DNA of 64,000 nucleotides from Alphaproteobacteria bacterium (GCA_022425485.1 JAKMFL010000051.1:62001-126000); one strand, 5' to 3'; positions 46,751-56,428 are shown, numbered from the stretch's first letter. The notes: generated by a model not told the origin, from the sequence alone. Numbers and translations are program-made.

Positions 46751-46814
46751 TTAGTCTCGCGCTCCTGAAAATACGGGCGATCTTGCTAGCCCCTGGTTAG
46801 CCCTCAATTCACCC

Positions 46815-47927
46815 TTATGACCAGAGCGTTTTTACTCTGTCAATAAAGCTCTTTGTTTGCGGGCTAGCATCACCAGCTTCATCAAATTCTTTTAACAGAT
46901 TAATCTGTTTTTTGTTCAGCTTGGTAGGGGTTTCTACAATAATTTCGACAATCTGATCCCCATGCGAGCCGCCACGCAACGCAGGCATCCCCTTGCCACG
47001 CATTCTGAATTTACGCCCTGATTGCGTAGCTTTTTCAATTTGCAAACGGGCCATCTTGCCGCCCAAAGTCGGCACTTCTATCGAACCACCTAATGCCGCA
47101 GTAACCATTGGCACAGGCACATCAATATATAAATTACTGCCGTCACGCTCAAAAATTGGATGATCAGCAACAGAGACAAAGATATATAAATCGCCAGCTG
47201 GTGCGCCGCGTAATCCAGCCTCACCCTTACCAGATAGGCGGATACGGGTGCCCGTATCCACGCCAGCTGGGATATTCACAGACAGGTTTTCAGATTTTTC
47301 AACTCTGCCTTGACCACGACATGGCTTACACGGATTAGAGATAGTCTCGCCAGCACCCTGACAAGAAGGACAGGTGCGCTCCACAGTGAAAAAACCTTGC
47401 TGGGCACGAACCTTGCCCATGCCCCCGCAACCCGAGCAAGGTACAGGCTGGCTACCTTTGGCAGCACCGCTGCCGCCGCAACTATCACAAGTCGACGAAA
47501 TATTGGCAACTATATCTTTCTGGCAGCCTGTATAAGCTTCGTCTAAATCGATGGTTAAATCATAACGCAAATCTGCGCCATGCCGAGCTTGCTCTGTGCG
47601 TCCGCGCCCACCTGAAAATTCTGAAAACATCTGCTCAAAAATATCAGAAAAGCCGCCACCGCCAAAGCCGGCCCCGCCACCGCCGCCAAAGCCGCCAGTT
47701 TGATCAAAAGCTGCATGACCCATTTGATCATAGGCGGCCCGCTTCTGGCTATCTTTCAGCACTTCATAAGCTTCGCTAGCTTCTTTAAAACGTTCAGAAG
47801 CTGCCTCGTCACCTGCGTTACGATCTGGATGGTTGGCCATCGCCAATTTGCGGTAAGCAGACTTTATCGCCTTTTCATCAGCATCTTTGCTGACACCTAG
47901 TACCTCATAAAAATCGCGTTTCGGCAT
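46815..47927 (-). CDS. dnaJ: Chaperone DnaJ
   Basis: DnaJ, 370 residues, the J-domain co-chaperone of DnaK. The HPD tripeptide is in AMANHPDRNAGD near 33. A Gly/Phe-rich linker follows, then four zinc motifs: CDSCGGSG, CSGCGGMG, CPSCQGAG and CKPCRGQG. The C-terminal substrate domains are complete. It lies 72 bp after dnaK, with a small hairpin between. Confidence 0.98.
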   Translation of the reverse strand: MPKRDFYEVLGVSKDADEKAIKSAYRKLAMANHPDRNAGDEAASERFKEASEAYEVLKDSQKRAAYDQMGHAAFDQTGGFGGGGGAGFGGGGFSDIFEQMFSEFSGGRGRTEQARHGADLRYDLTIDLDEAYTGCQKDIVANISSTCDSCGGSGAAKGSQPVPCSGCGGMGKVRAQQGFFTVERTCPSCQGAGETISNPCKPCRGQGRVEKSENLSVNIPAGVDTGTRIRLSGKGEAGLRGAPAGDLYIFVSVADHPIFERDGSNLYIDVPVPMVTAALGGSIEVPTLGGKMARLQIEKATQSGRKFRMRGKGMPALRGGSHGDQIVEIIVETPTKLNKKQINLLKEFDEAGDASPQTKSFIDRVKTLWS

Positions 47928-47962
47928 ATTTGGCCATTTTTCATTTCAACTTGTAAACACAT

Positions 47963-47990
47963 AAAGCCGCCTTACCATGAAAGAGGCTTT
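47963..47990 (-). other. Hairpin in the dnaK-dnaJ spacer
   Basis: The arms AAAGCC (47963-47968) and GGCTTT (47985-47990), with an inner CTT/AAG pair, form a stem in the 72-bp spacer without a long U-run. It may trim dnaJ expression relative to dnaK or protect mRNA ends. Confidence 0.4.
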
Positions 47991-47999
47991 GTCAGAACC

Positions 48000-49922
48000 T
48001 TACGCTTTTTTTGCGTCCTGATCATCCTCAACTTCTTCAAATTCAGCATCTACGACATCATCGCCATCATTTGTACCATCGCTGGCAGTATTTCCAGCCT
48101 CAGCTTCACCTGCTTCTGGTTCGGCCTGATAAGCGGCTTCGCCCATTTTCATCATCGCTGCTGAAAGGGTTTCTGCTTTTGCTGCAATATCGGCTGCATC
48201 ATCGCCTTCCAGCGCTGTTTTTAACTCAGCAACACCGCTTTCGACCTCTGCTTTAACCGCATCATCCGCCTTGTCACCAAGATCAGACATCGTTTTTTCA
48301 GCTGTATGTACCAGTGCTTCGGCACGGTTGCGCGCTTCTACTTCTTCACGGCGTGCTTTGTCTTCTTCAGCATAGGTTTCAGCATCCTTAATCATATCTT
48401 CGATCTCATTATCATCGAGACCGCCAGATGCTTTGATGCTAATAGCCTGTTCTGTTCCAGTGGCTTTGTCTTTTGCGCTTACTTTTACAATGCCGTTTGC
48501 ATCAATATCGAAAGTGACTTCAATTTGTGGCACGCCTCTAGCAGCCGCTGGAATACCTTCCAGATTAAACTGGCCGAGAAGCTTATTATGCGTCGCCATT
48601 TCACGCTCGCCTTGATAAACCGAAATAGTTACCGCAGACTGATTATCTTCTGCCGTTGAAAAGACCTGACTTTTCTTCGTCGGGATAGTGGTATTGCGGT
48701 CGATCAGCCGGGTAAAGACACCGCCAAGCGTTTCAATACCAAGTGATAATGGCGTGACATCCAAAAGCAAAACATCTTTAACGTCGCCGGTGAGTACACC
48801 TGCCTGAATAGCGGCGCCAGAGGCAACCACTTCATCTGGGTTCACACCACGATGCGGCTCTTTACCAAAGAATTTTTCAACTGTTTCAATAATCTTTGGC
48901 ATTCTGGTCATGCCGCCAACCAAAATTACTTCATCAATCTCGCTAGCAGATACCCCGGCATCCTTTAACGCTTTTTTACATGGCTCAAGCGAACGCTGAA
49001 CAAGATTTTCAACAAGCTGTTCCAGTTTAGCTCTGGTCATTTTAATGTTCAGATGCTTTGGCCCAGACTGATCTGCTGTAATAAAAGGCAGATTAACCTC
49101 TGTCTGAGTCGTAGAAGATAGTTCAATTTTTGCTTTTTCTGCCGCTTCCTTTAGCCGCTGTAGTGCCATTTTATCTGAGCGCAAATCAATGCCTTGCTCT
49201 GTTTTGAACTGATCAGCTAGAAAATCGATAATTTGCTGGTCAAAATCTTCACCGCCAAGGAATGTATCCCCGTTTGTTGATTTCACCTCAAAAACACCAT
49301 CGCCTATTTCTAGAATAGACACATCAAACGTACCGCCGCCTAAATCAAAAACAGCAATGATACCAGATTCTTTTTTATCAAGCCCATAAGCAAGCGCCGC
49401 TGCCGTAGGCTCGTTGATGATACGCAATACTTCCAGACCGGCAATTTTACCGGCATCTTTGGTAGCCTGACGCTGTGCATCATTAAAATATGCAGGTACG
49501 GTAATCACCGCCTGATCAACTGTTTCACCAAGATAGGCTTCTGCATCTTCTTTTAGTTTGCGCAACACAAAGCTAGACATTTGGCTAGGTGAATAATCTT
49601 CACTATCGACCGCTATCCACGCATCACCATTTTTCGCTGGCTTTACTTCAAAGGGGACAAGGTCTGCAAATTCTTTGATGACCGTATCATCTGCGCGTCG
49701 CCCGATCAGACGTTTCATCGCAAAAATGGTCTTTTCAGGATTGGTAACCGCTTGACGCTTGGCAGACTGCCCAACTAGCCGTTCGTCATCATCAGCAAAA
49801 GCAACCATGGAAGGTGTCGTGCGCGTACCTTCTGCATTTTCAATAACTTTAGCTGCTTTACCGTCCATTACGGCAACACAGGAATTTGTGGTTCCTAAAT
49901 CAATTCCAATGACTTTGCCCAT
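48000..49922 (-). CDS. dnaK: Chaperone DnaK (Hsp70)
   Basis: DnaK, 640 residues. The N-terminus [20 protein letters not shown], the phosphate loops ([15 protein letters not shown]) and [14 protein letters not shown] mark the ATPase domain. The substrate domain and a lid follow, with an acidic tail ending in [11 protein letters not shown]. It lies upstream of dnaJ, with an RpoH-type promoter about 65-95 bp before the start. Confidence 0.98.
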   Translation of the reverse strand: MGKVIGIDLGTTNSCVAVMDGKAAKVIENAEGTRTTPSMVAFADDDERLVGQSAKRQAVTNPEKTIFAMKRLIGRRADDTVIKEFADLVPFEVKPAKNGDAWIAVDSEDYSPSQMSSFVLRKLKEDAEAYLGETVDQAVITVPAYFNDAQRQATKDAGKIAGLEVLRIINEPTAAALAYGLDKKESGIIAVFDLGGGTFDVSILEIGDGVFEVKSTNGDTFLGGEDFDQQIIDFLADQFKTEQGIDLRSDKMALQRLKEAAEKAKIELSSTTQTEVNLPFITADQSGPKHLNIKMTRAKLEQLVENLVQRSLEPCKKALKDAGVSASEIDEVILVGGMTRMPKIIETVEKFFGKEPHRGVNPDEVVASGAAIQAGVLTGDVKDVLLLDVTPLSLGIETLGGVFTRLIDRNTTIPTKKSQVFSTAEDNQSAVTISVYQGEREMATHNKLLGQFNLEGIPAAARGVPQIEVTFDIDANGIVKVSAKDKATGTEQAISIKASGGLDDNEIEDMIKDAETYAEEDKARREEVEARNRAEALVHTAEKTMSDLGDKADDAVKAEVESGVAELKTALEGDDAADIAAKAETLSAAMMKMGEAAYQAEPEAGEAEAGNTASDGTNDGDDVVDAEFEEVEDDQDAKKA

Positions 49923-49985
49923 TTTACTAACCCCTTTTCTTCATCAATTCTTGCGCTAACAGCGGAGAATAATTCTTAACTGAAG

Positions 49986-50016
49986 CATATATAAGTGTTG
50001 TTTTTGTCCATACAAG
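49986..50016 (-). promoter_or_regulatory. RpoH (sigma-32) promoter of dnaK
   Basis: On the minus strand CTTG (50016-50013) is followed by 17 bases and CTTATATATG (49995-49986). This matches every fixed position of the alphaproteobacterial RpoH consensus CTTG-N17-CYTATNTNNG as I know it. The -10 end is 63 bases before the dnaK ATG. It should give heat-shock control of dnaK-dnaJ. Confidence 0.75.
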
Positions 50017-50117
50017 AGGCAGCCTCTAATCCATATTCTTAGCCTGCCTGCAATCTAAACGCTTTTTGGTATGTTTTATGGTGCGCTAATCAGTGCCCCG
50101 TTAAGCGAAAAAATCTA

Positions 50118-50840
50118 CTAACTATCTGTATCTGTTTTTTCTGTATCTGTTTTTTCTGCCGCACTTGGCAAAGCGGCTTTGGATACCCCCACCATTGCCG
50201 GACGCAACAGCCTGTCATGCAGCATGTAACCAGACTGCACTACCTGAACAACCATGCCGGGCTCAACTTCATCTGTTGGCACTTCGAACATGGCCTGATG
50301 GATATTATAGTCAAACTTTTCCTGCTCAGGCGTTACCTTTTTGATGTGATGCCGTTCCAGAACGGATGCAAGTTCGCGGGCAGACATCTCAACCCCAACA
50401 AGGATGTTTTTTAGCGTTTCATCCATATCATCCTTATTTTCAGGCATGTGCGAGATAGCGGTTTCAAGATTATCAATTGAGCCTAGCAGATCACGCGCCA
50501 GACCTAGGGCGCCATATTTTTTTGCAGCGGATATATCGCGCTCGCTACGTTTGCGCAAATTTTCACTATCGGCCATCAAGCGTAAGAGCTGATCTTTTAA
50601 TGCATTTTCATCGCCAGCATTTTCATCGCCAGCATCTTCACCAGTAGCTCCATCGGCAGCGTCATCATCCAATAGGTCAGCTAAATTAAGGTCGGCTAAA
50701 TCATCACCAGCATCAGGCTTTTCTGGAGATTGTGCGGGATCTGAAGAAACGGTTTTCTGGCTATCTTCTGGTGCTACCGCTTTTTCCATATCCGCGTGAT
50801 GCTTATCCCCAAAATCTTTATTATCTGTTTCTGATGTCAT
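50118..50840 (-). CDS. grpE: Nucleotide exchange factor GrpE
   Basis: GrpE, 240 residues, swaps ADP for ATP on DnaK. A long acidic disordered N-terminus (about 1-80) carries repeat-encoded GDENA units. It is followed by the coiled coil DQLLRLMADSENLRKRSERD and the beta domain ending VVQVVQSGYMLHDRLLRPAMVGV. The C-terminal tail has a 15-bp duplication (TEKTD twice). It lies 195 bp upstream of dnaK in the same direction. Confidence 0.95.
   Translation of the reverse strand: MTSETDNKDFGDKHHADMEKAVAPEDSQKTVSSDPAQSPEKPDAGDDLADLNLADLLDDDAADGATGEDAGDENAGDENALKDQLLRLMADSENLRKRSERDISAAKKYGALGLARDLLGSIDNLETAISHMPENKDDMDETLKNILVGVEMSARELASVLERHHIKKVTPEQEKFDYNIHQAMFEVPTDEVEPGMVVQVVQSGYMLHDRLLRPAMVGVSKAALPSAAEKTDTEKTDTDS
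50126..50155 (-). repeat. 15-bp tandem duplication at the grpE 3' end
   Basis: Two identical adjacent copies of ctgtatctgtttttt encode the TEKTD repeat in the tail, in frame. Confidence 0.9.
50602..50644 (-). repeat. 15-bp tandem repeat in the grpE N-terminal part
   Basis: Two identical copies of gcattttcatcgcca plus a partial third encode AGDENAGDEN-type repeats, in frame. Confidence 0.9.
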
Positions 50841-50880
50841 TTTATGCCTATTTTTGAAAAGTGAAATCGACTAACCGAAC

Positions 50881-50912
50881 GGTATGTAAGTATAGTCTGG
50901 TGAATTGCCAAG
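50881..50912 (-). promoter_or_regulatory. Possible RpoH-like promoter of grpE
   Basis: On the minus strand CTTG (50912-50909), an 18-base spacer and CTTACATACC (50890-50881) are a weaker match to the consensus seen before dnaK (spacer one longer, two -10 mismatches). It lies about 40 bp before the grpE start. Confidence 0.4.
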
Positions 50913-51080
50913 ATGTATAGGTAAAGAAACGCTCACTTTTTTGCTAAAAACCCTCTTCTTTGGACAAAGTTACCTGCATTTAGCTGTTTTTAGGCTTTAT
51001 CCAAAATTTAGTTCTGGTTTATAAAGAGGGATATTGACGTGTAAGCACAGGCGCGAACCAGACCCATCTGGAATGCGAAC

Positions 51081-51150
51081 CCTAAGCCTGATAAGAAAAC
51101 CCTAAGCCTGATAAAAGCACTAAGGCTGATAAGAGCACTAAGGCAGATAA
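51081..51150 (+). repeat. Four tandem 18-20-bp repeats in the leader of the lysine-rich gene
   Basis: CCTAAGCCTGATAA at 51081 and 51101, then CTAAGGCTGATAA at 51120 and CTAAGGCAGATAA at 51138, with periods 20, 19-18 and 18. The last copy ends right at the ATG of 51151 and its AAGG is the ribosome site, so copies 3 and 4 both carry a potential Shine-Dalgarno element. The repeats contain stop codons and are not coding. Confidence 0.9.
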
Positions 51151-52029
51151 ATGGCCAAAAAGCCCAAAAATGATAATTTGGTAATGGAATCTATTGAAGA
51201 TTTGTTCAATCAGGCTGATTCTATTTCTGAAACAGAAAAAAACCGCGTCAAACGTGAACAGGCTAAATCTTTGCCCATCATTGGTGCCCAACCTGTAAGC
51301 GTTGAAAATAATGCGCCCGAAACCGCAGAACCGCTTGTCTTAGCTGGGCAAAAACGTCCCTTATCAGAACAGACAGCTGCGTTGTTTCCTTTAGAGCCGC
51401 CATTAATGGACGCAGCCATATCAGGCACCCAAAATCTTGATAACAAGGATAGTGACGCTGGCAGTCTGGAATCAGAAAACCCGTTTTTGGCTATTCGTCA
51501 GGCCGTCATTTCAGCTGGGGAACCAACCCCATCTGATGCAGAATTAAAGACTGATAATGCTGAAATTAATACGCCTAAAATTCCAGAAAAGGGCCAAAAA
51601 TCGGGTGCGCACGCAAAACTAAAAGGGCAGAACTTTACCGATCAAATTGCCCAGTTGATAGATAATGAAATTGAAATGCGCCTGAAAGCACAGCTTTCAA
51701 TTATCGCACTTGCTAACCATCCAGCAAAGGCGCTGACAACCGCAGAAGAAGACAGAAAAAAAGGCGTGCCAGCGCGTAAATCGAAAAAATCTAGCGCTAA
51801 GACAGCACAAAAAAAACCAGCAACAAAGAAACTGGAAACAAAGAAACTGGCTGCCAAAAATCAAAAGAAAGCAGAGCCAAAGAAAACAGCGCTAAAGAAA
51901 ATAGAGGCAAAGCCAGTAGCGAAAACTGCAGCAAAAAAGGCTGTTGTCAAAAAACAGCCTTCAGCCAAAAAACTATCCCGTAAAAGGGGCTCTGCTAAAG
52001 GGGCTGCACGGCCTAAAAAGAAATCATGA
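51151..52029 (+). CDS. Lysine-rich, histone-H1-like protein of unknown function
   Basis: A 292-residue protein. Residues 1-150 are polar and mostly disordered, with an acidic start (MESIEDLFNQADSISETEK). Residues about 160-190 form a likely helix (NFTDQIAQLIDNEIEMRLK). The last 90 residues are Lys/Ala/Pro-rich with many KK and AKK units, like eukaryotic H1 tails and bacterial AlgP/HctB-type proteins. Nucleoid or nucleic-acid binding is an inference from the charge. The ATG is set by AAGG 7 bases upstream. It is co-directional with, and 15 bp from, the zinc-ribbon gene, and together they separate grpE from hrcA. Confidence 0.8.
   Translation: MAKKPKNDNLVMESIEDLFNQADSISETEKNRVKREQAKSLPIIGAQPVSVENNAPETAEPLVLAGQKRPLSEQTAALFPLEPPLMDAAISGTQNLDNKDSDAGSLESENPFLAIRQAVISAGEPTPSDAELKTDNAEINTPKIPEKGQKSGAHAKLKGQNFTDQIAQLIDNEIEMRLKAQLSIIALANHPAKALTTAEEDRKKGVPARKSKKSSAKTAQKKPATKKLETKKLAAKNQKKAEPKKTALKKIEAKPVAKTAAKKAVVKKQPSAKKLSRKRGSAKGAARPKKKS
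51823..51850 (+). repeat. 15-bp duplication in the lysine-rich tail
   Basis: acaaagaaactgg occurs at 51823 and again at 51838, giving the repeated TKKLE/TKKLA units in frame. Confidence 0.85.
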
Positions 52030-52044
52030 TAGGGAAGTAGGATC

Positions 52045-52668
52045 ATGATACACAAAAATTTGACAGCAAGCTCAGAGCAGATGGTGAAAATTGCCTGCCC
52101 ACATTGTCAGGCCTTAGGCGAAATACCCTCTGTGGTCTTGCAAAACAACAATTGGCCTATCGCCTGTCATCATTGTAGCCAACATTATTTTGCCCCCGTG
52201 GTAAGTGGTCCAGAAAAACTTGTCCGGCAAAAGAACATCGCCTGCACAAATTGCAAAACAAAAGCCGTCATAGATAGCGATAAATATGAAGCCGTACTTT
52301 CCTGCATGGCAGAGCTTTATTGCCCAGATTGTCACCACCCCCTACCACCAGCAAAGGGCAGCAAGCGTAAAGAAACGCCTGCAGAAGAGACGGTGGCACC
52401 AGAAACGCCCGCACTAGAAATGCAAGCTTTGTCTCTGCAAAACAGCCAAGCAGAAGCGGCAAGCAAGGCCGCCTCTAGCGGGCACCCGCCTATCTTACCG
52501 GGCTGGCGCAGTGCCGTTTTCTTGGTTTTTGCAGGCTTTGTTTTGACAGCGCTAGTGATGATGGCCGCTCAGGAAGAGCTGATTGATCGCATCTGGCTAG
52601 ATAAATTCTTAGCAGGTCTGCCTGATCCCGCAGAAGTTTCAGCTGCCTTCAACACGTTACTGCACTGA
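52045..52668 (+). CDS. Double zinc-ribbon membrane protein
   Basis: A 207-residue protein. Two Cys4 zinc ribbons are visible: C18/C21 with C41/C44, and C67/C70 with C93/C96. The first resembles the MJ0042-type finger (KIACPHCQALGEIP). A polar linker (about 100-150) leads to one membrane helix at about 156-175 and a short C-terminal part. The likely topology places the ribbons in the cytosol. The function is unknown; a role with the lysine-rich neighbour is a guess from operon structure. The ATG follows AGGATC. It is convergent with hrcA. Confidence 0.8.
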   Translation: MIHKNLTASSEQMVKIACPHCQALGEIPSVVLQNNNWPIACHHCSQHYFAPVVSGPEKLVRQKNIACTNCKTKAVIDSDKYEAVLSCMAELYCPDCHHPLPPAKGSKRKETPAEETVAPETPALEMQALSLQNSQAEAASKAASSGHPPILPGWRSAVFLVFAGFVLTALVMMAAQEELIDRIWLDKFLAGLPDPAEVSAAFNTLLH

Positions 52669-52683
52669 AGAAGCGCACAAAAT

Positions 52684-53739
52684 TTATCCTAAAACCTTGG
52701 CAATCGTTTTACTGGTATAATCAACCATCGGAATTATCCGCGCATAATTCATATGACGCGGGCCTATGACCCCAACGGCGCCAATAATCTTTCTCTCGCT
52801 ATTATGATAAGGAGCAAGCACCATCGAGCAGCCTGTTTCTGAAAAAAGCTGATTCTCTGAACCGATAAAAATTTGCAGCCCATCTGCATGGGAAACAGAA
52901 TCCATCAAATGGCTGGTATGGCCGCGCATCTCCAGCTTATCAAACAAGGTACGCACCCGCGCTAAACCTTCTACCGCGCGTACATCCTCCAACAGATTTG
53001 CCTGACCGTTTAGGATAAGCGCCGCATCTTGGGTGTCGGCATGATCTGACCAGATAGCCACACCACGTTCGATTAAATCACTGGTCAGGCTATCCAGCTC
53101 TGCACGGCACATTTGTTTGTCCTGTTCTACCAGTGTAATAATTTCACTAACCGATTTGCCCTTATATTGGCTGTTCATATAGTTTGATGCTTGGGTCATT
53201 ATATGCGCTGGCAGACCTGCTGGAAAAGCTATTATACGATTTTCCACATGCCCGTTTGAGAACACTAAAATCACTAATATACGGTTGTCCTGTATCGGCA
53301 CAAATTCGATATGATTAACACTTAGATCTTCGGTTGGCGCCATCACGAGGGAGGCGCATTTTGATAAACCAGAAAGCGCCAAACTTGCCTTATCCAACAT
53401 CTGATTTACCGATAGCCCATCTGAGCGTTCCAACGCATCTATCGAGCTATGTTCATCCAAAGCAAGGCTATCACGCACCTCCATCAGCCCATCTACAAAC
53501 AACCTAAGCCCTGCTCTGGTTGGCACCCGCCCTGCTGAGGTATGCGGAGAAAATAATAACCCGCTGCCTTCTAGCTCTGCCATAATTGCGCGAACCGATG
53601 CTGATGAAAGATTAACTTCCTTTGCCGCCGCTATCAGCCCAGAACCCACGGGCGAGCCCGTTTCAAGGTAGTTTTTGACAATCTCATTGAAAATCTGTGT
53701 CGTTCGCCAAGTCATTTCAGAGACAGGTGGTGAGGCCAT
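52684..53739 (-). CDS. hrcA: Heat-inducible transcription repressor HrcA
   Basis: HrcA, 351 residues, the repressor that binds CIRCE operators at chaperone genes, usually groESL in this class. The N-terminal winged helix has YLETGSPVGSGLIAAAKEVN and SSASVRAIMAELEGSGLL, followed by HTSAGRVPTRAGLRLFVDG, the family signature. I find no CIRCE element in this window, so its targets lie elsewhere. The ATG at 53739 follows GAAGG. It is divergent from rph, as in many alphaproteobacteria. Confidence 0.95.
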   Translation of the reverse strand: MASPPVSEMTWRTTQIFNEIVKNYLETGSPVGSGLIAAAKEVNLSSASVRAIMAELEGSGLLFSPHTSAGRVPTRAGLRLFVDGLMEVRDSLALDEHSSIDALERSDGLSVNQMLDKASLALSGLSKCASLVMAPTEDLSVNHIEFVPIQDNRILVILVFSNGHVENRIIAFPAGLPAHIMTQASNYMNSQYKGKSVSEIITLVEQDKQMCRAELDSLTSDLIERGVAIWSDHADTQDAALILNGQANLLEDVRAVEGLARVRTLFDKLEMRGHTSHLMDSVSHADGLQIFIGSENQLFSETGCSMVLAPYHNSERKIIGAVGVIGPRHMNYARIIPMVDYTSKTIAKVLG

Positions 53740-53888
53740 ATAAGGATACCTTCAAGAAAGCTAGTCTGTTATGATGTTCGCATTATCTTAAGTTATAGTA
53801 AAATTTTTTTCAGAAGATTACCTCTTATAAAAATCCACAAATCATGTAAAAAGAGCAGCTATCGCCCTTTTATGGAGTTTATTTAATC

Positions 53889-54623
53889 ATGGCACTTACC
53901 CGCACAGCTGGCCGTACGCCAGAAGATATCCGCAGCTTGACCATAGAGCCACATTTCTCTCCTTATGCAGAAGGCTCTTGCCTGATTTGTGTAGGTAATA
54001 CGCATGTGATTTGTACAGCTTCTGTAGATGAAAAAGTGCCGCCTTTCCTGCGCGGGGCAGGGCGAGGCTGGGTTACAGCAGAATATGGCATGTTGCCACG
54101 CGCTACCCACAGCCGAATGGACAGAGAAGCAGCCCGAGGCAAACAATCTGGGCGCACACAGGAAATACAACGCTTAATTGGGCGCTCTTTGCGGGCCATT
54201 ATTGACCTTGAAAAACTAGGGGAGCGCCAGATTAAAATTGATTGTGATGTCATTCGCGCAGATGGCGGAACGCGCACTGCTTCCATAACTGGCGCATGGG
54301 TCGCTTTGTCTCTGGCAGTTGAAGATTTAATGCAAAAAGGGCTAATAGCCGCTATGCCGCTGCGGGATCAAGTTGCAGCTATTTCTTGTGGTTTGGTCGC
54401 AGGAGAGGCGCTTGCAGATCTCGATTATAATGAAGATAGCAACGCAGAAACCGATGCTAATTTTGTGCTAACAGCTAGTGGCGGGATTGTCGAAATACAA
54501 GGTACCGCAGAGCAGCATCCCTTTTCTGAGTTGCAACTGATGGAAATGATGACCCTGGCCAAAAAAGGATGCCAGCAATTATTCGAGGTGCAGATGCAAG
54601 CTGTCCGGACGGCAAAACCTTAA
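53889..54623 (+). CDS. rph: Ribonuclease PH
   Basis: RNase PH, 244 residues, a phosphorolytic exoribonuclease that trims tRNA 3' ends. The core motifs are [22 protein letters not shown] and [25 protein letters not shown], followed by [16 protein letters not shown]. The ATG at 53889 is clear. It is first of rph-rdgB-hemW. Confidence 0.97.
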   Translation: MALTRTAGRTPEDIRSLTIEPHFSPYAEGSCLICVGNTHVICTASVDEKVPPFLRGAGRGWVTAEYGMLPRATHSRMDREAARGKQSGRTQEIQRLIGRSLRAIIDLEKLGERQIKIDCDVIRADGGTRTASITGAWVALSLAVEDLMQKGLIAAMPLRDQVAAISCGLVAGEALADLDYNEDSNAETDANFVLTASGGIVEIQGTAEQHPFSELQLMEMMTLAKKGCQQLFEVQMQAVRTAKP

Positions 54624-54644
54624 TCAAGAAAGGTATTACCCGAT

Positions 54645-55253
54645 ATGACGCGAAAATTTAATCGTTCAGAAAAGCTGGTAATTGCCAGCCATAATCAGGG
54701 AAAGGTGCGCGAAATCAGAGCCCTTTTGGCGCCGTTACATATCGAAGTTATTGGGGCAAGCGAGCTTGGTTTGGAAGAGCCCGAGGAAACCGGGCAGACG
54801 TTTATCGAAAATGCTGAATTAAAGGCGAGCCTTGCTGCGAAGACGTCAAACCTGCCAGCCCTGTCAGATGATTCGGGTTTTGCAGTCGCGGCCTTGGGCG
54901 GGGCGCCGGGTATCTATTCTGCACGCTGGGCAGGGGCTGACAAGAATTTCAGTAACGCGATGGAACGGGTAAGCACCGCTTTGCTCGCATCTGGTTCGTC
55001 TAGTCGCACTTGTGAATTTATTTGCGCGCTTACCCTTGCTTGGCCGGATGGGCATTGTGAGAGTTTTGAAGGCAGAATATCGGGCGAGGTAGTTTGGCCG
55101 CCACGCGGCGATAGAGGTTTTGGCTATGATCCTATTTTCACCCCGCTCGGCCATAGCCAGACATTTGGTGAAATGGACCCAGCTGAAAAACATGCCATGA
55201 GCCACCGTGCTATCGCCTTTAACCAGCTACTAGAAGCCTGTTTTACACCGTGA
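54645..55253 (+). CDS. rdgB: dITP/XTP pyrophosphatase
   Basis: RdgB (HAM1 family), 202 residues, removes non-canonical purine nucleotides from the pool. Signatures are [18 protein letters not shown] near the N-terminus, [25 protein letters not shown] in the middle, and [11 protein letters not shown] with MSHRAIAF near the C-terminus. Its TGA overlaps the GTG start of hemW (GTGA). Confidence 0.97.
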   Translation: MTRKFNRSEKLVIASHNQGKVREIRALLAPLHIEVIGASELGLEEPEETGQTFIENAELKASLAAKTSNLPALSDDSGFAVAALGGAPGIYSARWAGADKNFSNAMERVSTALLASGSSSRTCEFICALTLAWPDGHCESFEGRISGEVVWPPRGDRGFGYDPIFTPLGHSQTFGEMDPAEKHAMSHRAIAFNQLLEACFTP

Positions 55254-56428
55254 CCGAAAACGCTCCTGTAATCAGCTTATATGTGCATTGGCCCTTTTGC
55301 CTTGCCAAATGCCCATATTGTGATTTTAACTCCCATGTGGCAGACGATATTGATACCAAAAGCTGGCAGCGCGCGCTCTTGACAGATCTTGAAAGGCAAG
55401 CTGAAAAAGCTTATCAGCAGCTGCAATCTGGGCCTCGTCAGATAAGATTGAAGAGTGTGTTTTTCGGCGGCGGAACGCCGAGCTTGATGCCGCCTGCTAT
55501 TATTGAAACGCTACTAAATAAAGCAGCTGACCTTTTCATCCTAGACCCAAAAATTGAAATTACCGCAGAAGCTAATCCAACCTCTGCTGAGACAGCAAAA
55601 TTAAAGGGGTTTTATGGCGCTGGTATCAACCGGTTATCGCTTGGCATACAAAGCCTGCGTGAGAGTGGATTGCAGTTTTTAGGGCGCGAGCATAGCGCAA
55701 AGGACGCCCTTACCGCCCTAGAGGAAGCCGCAAAATTATTTCCGAGATGGTCAGCTGATCTGATTTATGGTCTGCCAAACCAGAGCGAGGAAGACTGGCA
55801 CGCACAGCTAGAGGAAATCACCTCGCGCGGGCCAGCGCATCTGTCTTGCTATCAATTGACGATTGAGCCGGGCACGCAATTTTATACCCGTCATAAAAAG
55901 GGTGAACGCCTAACAGGAGATGCAGATAATATTGCCGATCTCTATCTTCTGACAGAAAAGGTTTTAAAAGAAAAAGGCCTTTTTGCCTATGAGGTTTCAA
56001 ATTACGCAAAACCGGGTGAGGCATCACAGCATAATTTAAATTACTGGCAAACCGGAAATTGGTTAGGCATTGGCCCTGGCGCACATGGCAGGCTCACGAC
56101 AAAAAAGGGACGCTATAACCGTATTAACCGGCGCAGCCCCTCAGGCTGGCTAGAGAGCGTAAATACTGCCGAAGGGGGCATGGATACAGATGCTATTGAG
56201 GCGCCAAGAGATTATTTCAATGAATATTGGATGATGGGGCTTAGGCTAACAAATGGGGTAGTATGGCCAGAAATAGGCAGATTTGGCGATACGTCCCTGC
56301 AGCTCAACCCTAACTGGTTAGAAGCGTTTATTAAAGAAGGCTGGCTAGACGCGAATGATGCCGGGCTTTCTGCAACACTTGAAGGGCGCCTACGCCTTGA
56401 TACCCTGTTAAGCCATTTGCTGGATTAG
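55250..56428 (+). CDS. hemW: Heme chaperone HemW
   Basis: HemW, 392 residues, is a radical-SAM-fold heme chaperone once annotated as oxygen-independent coproporphyrinogen oxidase. The Fe-S motif is CLAKCPYC (Cx3Cx2C) near 18-25. [10 protein letters not shown] and the HemW-specific HNLNYW follow, and the protein ends in a winged-helix part. The GTG start overlaps rdgB by 4 bases. Its stop overlaps the end of the convergent lipoprotein gene by 4 bases. The HemW call rests on the HNxxYW motif and the rdgB neighbour. Confidence 0.93.
   Translation: MTENAPVISLYVHWPFCLAKCPYCDFNSHVADDIDTKSWQRALLTDLERQAEKAYQQLQSGPRQIRLKSVFFGGGTPSLMPPAIIETLLNKAADLFILDPKIEITAEANPTSAETAKLKGFYGAGINRLSLGIQSLRESGLQFLGREHSAKDALTALEEAAKLFPRWSADLIYGLPNQSEEDWHAQLEEITSRGPAHLSCYQLTIEPGTQFYTRHKKGERLTGDADNIADLYLLTEKVLKEKGLFAYEVSNYAKPGEASQHNLNYWQTGNWLGIGPGAHGRLTTKKGRYNRINRRSPSGWLESVNTAEGGMDTDAIEAPRDYFNEYWMMGLRLTNGVVWPEIGRFGDTSLQLNPNWLEAFIKEGWLDANDAGLSATLEGRLRLDTLLSHLLD

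Larger units (their letters stand above)
50841..51150. other. Divergent intergenic region between grpE and the lysine-rich gene
   Basis: 310 bp without a gene. It holds the possible grpE promoter at the left, a hairpin-like CCAGA-CCCA-TCTGG near 51058-51071 and a tandem repeat block at the right end. I see no clear promoter for the rightward genes. Confidence 0.6.

Noticed and set aside
53740-53888. CIRCE operator in the hrcA-rph divergent region
   Set aside because: No TTAGCACTC-N9-GAGTGCTAA or near match is present here, nor upstream of grpE or dnaK.
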